A DNA stretch of 15,286 nucleotides from assembly GCA_030639035.1 (NCBI GenBank), contig DAOWDM010000157.1, positions 1 to 15,286 on the forward strand. The letters are read 5' to 3'. Each line of letters starts with the position of its first letter. The stretch's first letter is position 1. This document shows positions 13,274-15,286 of the stretch, in pieces. The notes beneath the pieces were generated by a model. It was not told the origin of the DNA, ran no database searches, and worked only from the letters and a program-made list of their open reading frames with translations. A program made the translations under genes and the position numbers. The DNA is from Alphaproteobacteria bacterium (GTDB taxonomy: Bacteria > Pseudomonadota > Alphaproteobacteria > DAOWDM01).

Positions 13274-14566
13274 ATGACATCTGAAGAGTTTGTGGCATCA
13301 ATGCGAGAGCTTGCTCCGTATTGTAAAGGAGAGCGTTTTGCCGTAGCTGTTTCAGGTGGTTCAGACAGTATGGCTTTGTGTTTGCTGGCGAATGACTGGG
13401 CAAAAGAACACCATTGTTCAATAGTTGGGCTTACAGTTGACCATGGTTTTCGTGAAGAATCTGCTAATGAAGCTCAGACAGTAAAAAAATGGCTGACAGA
13501 GCGTAGTATAGAACATCGCATCTTAAAATGGAAAGGCAAAAAACCTGTCAGCGGAATTCAGGCAGCAGCTAGAGAAGAGCGATACAGATTGTTGACTGGT
13601 TGGTGCAGAGAAAATTCTGTTAGCTGTTTATTCATTGCACATCATATGAATGATCAGGCGGAAACATTTCTTATGCGTCTTGCCAGAGGAAGTGGAGTTG
13701 ATGGGCTTTCTTCTATGGCTTCTGTTGTGGAAAATTCAGGTGTATATTTGTTAAGACCTCTTTTGAGTGTTTCTCATGAGGTTCTTGAAGCTACTAATGA
13801 CAGGTATTCTCAAGAGTGGATAGAAGACCCTAGCAACAAAAACACTGCATACTCCAGAGTTAAAATGAGGAAGTTGCTTCCTGTGCTGGAAGCAGAAGGC
13901 ATAAGTATAAAATGTCTAGCTGATACAGCTGCTAGAATGAGAAGAGCTAGGGCGTCTTTGGAAAAAACGGTTTCGGAGCTGCTTTCAGAATCAGTTGTTC
14001 TTCATTTAGCTGGTTATGCTGATGTTGATGTTGAAAGGCTGTTTTTAGCTTCTGAAGAAATATGTATGAGAGCGTTGGTTCGAGTGCTTTTGTGTGTTGG
14101 TGGCGGTGTATATCCTCCACGTTTTGAAAGACTAGAAAGGCTGTATAATGCAGTTAGAAGCAAAAATTTTTCAGGTTATACTTTTTGTGGTTGTGTGATA
14201 AAACCTGCTAAAGATGGAAAGTTAATTGTTTTTAGAGAGCTTTCAGCAACAGCTCCTGCAATGGCAATTGAAGCGAATAAAAAAATTATATGGGACGGTC
14301 GTTTTACAATTGAAACGAACATGATTGGTGATAAATCATATTATGTAGCTGCTCTTGGTGAAAAGGGGTGGGCTGATATTGTATCTGAAAAGCCTGACTT
14401 GAGGAAAGTGGATATACCTTCTATTATCAAGTTGACACTGCCAGCTATTTTTGATGAACAAGGTGTTTTAGCCGTTCCTTACATTGAATATGAAAGAATA
14501 AAGGATATTTCTATTGCCTGCTCTATGGTTTTTCCTGTAAACCAATTGTTACCTGTGGTTTTGTGA
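13274..14566 (+). CDS. tilS: tRNA(Ile)-lysidine synthetase TilS
   Basis: This N-type ATP pyrophosphatase attaches lysine to C34 of the tRNA-Ile with a CAU anticodon, changing both codon reading and charging. It is essential in most bacteria. With this start it has 430 residues. The PP-loop SGGSDS is at residues 27-32, followed by GLTVDHGFR, AHHMNDQAETFLMRLARGSGVDGL and the WIEDPSNKNTAYSRVKMR motif, which are the core TilS signatures. The C-terminal half is less conserved, as expected for substrate-tRNA domains. The start is uncertain. ATG 13274 begins with TSEEFVASM, which looks like other alphaproteobacterial TilS N-termini. A TTG at 13250 would add eight residues and sit six bases after cpoB. 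Neither has a clear ribosome-binding site. tilS-ftsH adjacency is widespread. Confidence 0.93.
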   Translation: MTSEEFVASMRELAPYCKGERFAVAVSGGSDSMALCLLANDWAKEHHCSIVGLTVDHGFREESANEAQTVKKWLTERSIEHRILKWKGKKPVSGIQAAAREERYRLLTGWCRENSVSCLFIAHHMNDQAETFLMRLARGSGVDGLSSMASVVENSGVYLLRPLLSVSHEVLEATNDRYSQEWIEDPSNKNTAYSRVKMRKLLPVLEAEGISIKCLADTAARMRRARASLEKTVSELLSESVVLHLAGYADVDVERLFLASEEICMRALVRVLLCVGGGVYPPRFERLERLYNAVRSKNFSGYTFCGCVIKPAKDGKLIVFRELSATAPAMAIEANKKIIWDGRFTIETNMIGDKSYYVAALGEKGWADIVSEKPDLRKVDIPSIIKLTLPAIFDEQGVLAVPYIEYERIKDISIACSMVFPVNQLLPVVL

Positions 14567-14600
14567 TTTAATCTGAGCATGATTTTATGATATAAATAGT

Positions 14601-14627
14601 CTTATGCAAAATATATTGTAGCATAAG
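14601..14627. other. Hairpin in the ftsH leader region
   Basis: CTTATGC (14601-14607) pairs with GCATAAG (14621-14627) around an AT-rich 13-base loop, between tilS and ftsH. No T-tract follows directly. It could influence ftsH expression, but nothing in the sequence proves that. Confidence 0.3.
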
Positions 14628-14661
14628 TCTGATGTTGGTTCTAAACAAAGGGATTCTAATC

Positions 14662-15286
14662 TTGAACTTTGGCAAAAATATAATGTTATGGGCTGTTATA
14701 GCCTTGCTATTGATAGTGCTTTTCAATCTGTTTCAAGCTCCAATACAGCACGACAGACAAGTTTCACTGGCATTTTCCGAATTTATGGAAGAAGTGGAAC
14801 AAGGGCAGGTGCAGGAAGTAGTAATACAAGGGCGTAATATTGAAGGTTTTATGCTTGATGGCAGGCATTTCTCTCTTTATGCACCAGAAGACCAAAGCAT
14901 GGTAAGCATGTTGCGTAAAAACAATGTTCGCATTACGGCTGTTCCTGATGATGGAGAAGTTCCTACAATATGGAGCGTGCTTATTTCATGGTTTCCAATG
15001 CTTCTTCTTATTGGCGTATGGATTTTCTTTATGCGGCAAATGCAGTCTGGAAATGGAAAAGCGATGAGTTTCGGAAAATCAAGGGCTCGCCTTGATGATG
15101 CTCAAAAACGTGTAACTTTTGAAGATGTAGCTGGTGTTGAAGAAGGAAAGCAAGAGCTTGAAGAGGTTGTTGATTTCTTGAAAGCCCCTCAGAAATATCA
15201 GCGTCTTGGTGGAAAAATTCCAAAAGGTATTTTGCTAACAGGTCCGTCTGGTACAGGTAAAACCCTGCTTGCAAGAGCTGTTGCTG
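14662..15286 (+). CDS. ftsH: ATP-dependent zinc metalloprotease FtsH (5' part, runs off the window)
   Basis: About 208 codons of the membrane-bound AAA+ protease are present. FtsH degrades misfolded membrane proteins and some regulators. The first membrane helix is at residues 7-25 (IMLWAVIALLLIVLFNLF). A periplasmic domain follows with FSEFMEEVEQGQV, then the second helix (about 106-124, with WFPMLLLIGVWIFFMRQMQ). The AAA entry follows: VTFEDVAGVEEGKQELEEVV, FLKAPQKYQRLGGKIPKG and Walker A GPSGTGKT (194-201). The second Walker A residue after G-P is usually Pro and is Ser here (codon 15247-15249). The start is TTG 14662 with AAAGGGA (14647-14653) upstream. No other start fits the conserved N-terminus MNFGKN-. 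Confidence 0.95.
   Translation, partial: MNFGKNIMLWAVIALLLIVLFNLFQAPIQHDRQVSLAFSEFMEEVEQGQVQEVVIQGRNIEGFMLDGRHFSLYAPEDQSMVSMLRKNNVRITAVPDDGEVPTIWSVLISWFPMLLLIGVWIFFMRQMQSGNGKAMSFGKSRARLDDAQKRVTFEDVAGVEEGKQELEEVVDFLKAPQKYQRLGGKIPKGILLTGPSGTGKTLLARAVA

Overview
The window is AT-rich chromosomal DNA from an alphaproteobacterium. The lineage call rests on gene content and order: a small coiled-coil gene paired with zapA, then 6S RNA, then a 5-formyltetrahydrofolate cyclo-ligase gene; next yebC-ruvC-ruvA-ruvB; then ybgC-tolQ-tolR-tolA-tolB-pal-cpoB-tilS-ftsH. I cannot name the genus from sequence alone. Dispersed palindromic repeats in the gaps and the frequent TTG starts suggest a small or host-associated genome, but that is inference.

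Layout. (1) Positions 1-97 hold the last codons of an IS110-type transposase cut by the window edge. (2) A class I fructose-bisphosphate aldolase gene lies on the minus strand (135-1058). (3) A plus-strand group follows: a ZauP-like coiled-coil gene, zapA (TTG start), the ssrS 6S RNA, the 5-FCL gene and a YmdB-type metallophosphoesterase gene (1228-3396). (4) The interval 3397-4178 is the least ordinary part. It has a REP-like palindrome, a 76-codon minus-strand gene of unknown function, a structured minus-strand RNA ending in a good intrinsic terminator directly upstream of that gene, and an opposing plus-strand terminator just before yebC. (5) yebC and the Holliday-junction genes ruvC, ruvA and ruvB (4179-7263) follow, with palindromic repeats after ruvC and after ruvB. 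One repeat supplies the stop codon of ruvC. (6) The cell-envelope cluster ybgC-tolQRAB-pal-cpoB occupies 7414-13243. (7) tilS (tRNA-Ile lysidine synthetase) and the first 208 codons of ftsH complete the window.

Functionally, the Tol-Pal genes form one machine: TolQ-TolR is the proton-driven motor, TolA is the transenvelope arm, TolB is the periplasmic propeller, Pal is the peptidoglycan-bound lipoprotein and CpoB is a periplasmic regulator. This machine acts at the division site, as do ZapA and the ZauP-like protein. RuvABC process Holliday junctions. The rest are housekeeping genes for folate, glycolysis or gluconeogenesis, tRNA modification and membrane proteolysis.

Most of the window is conserved core genome. 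The strongest candidate for something undescribed is the minus-strand structured RNA at about 3838-4054. Its G-U wobble pattern fixes the strand, and I could not match it to a family I know.
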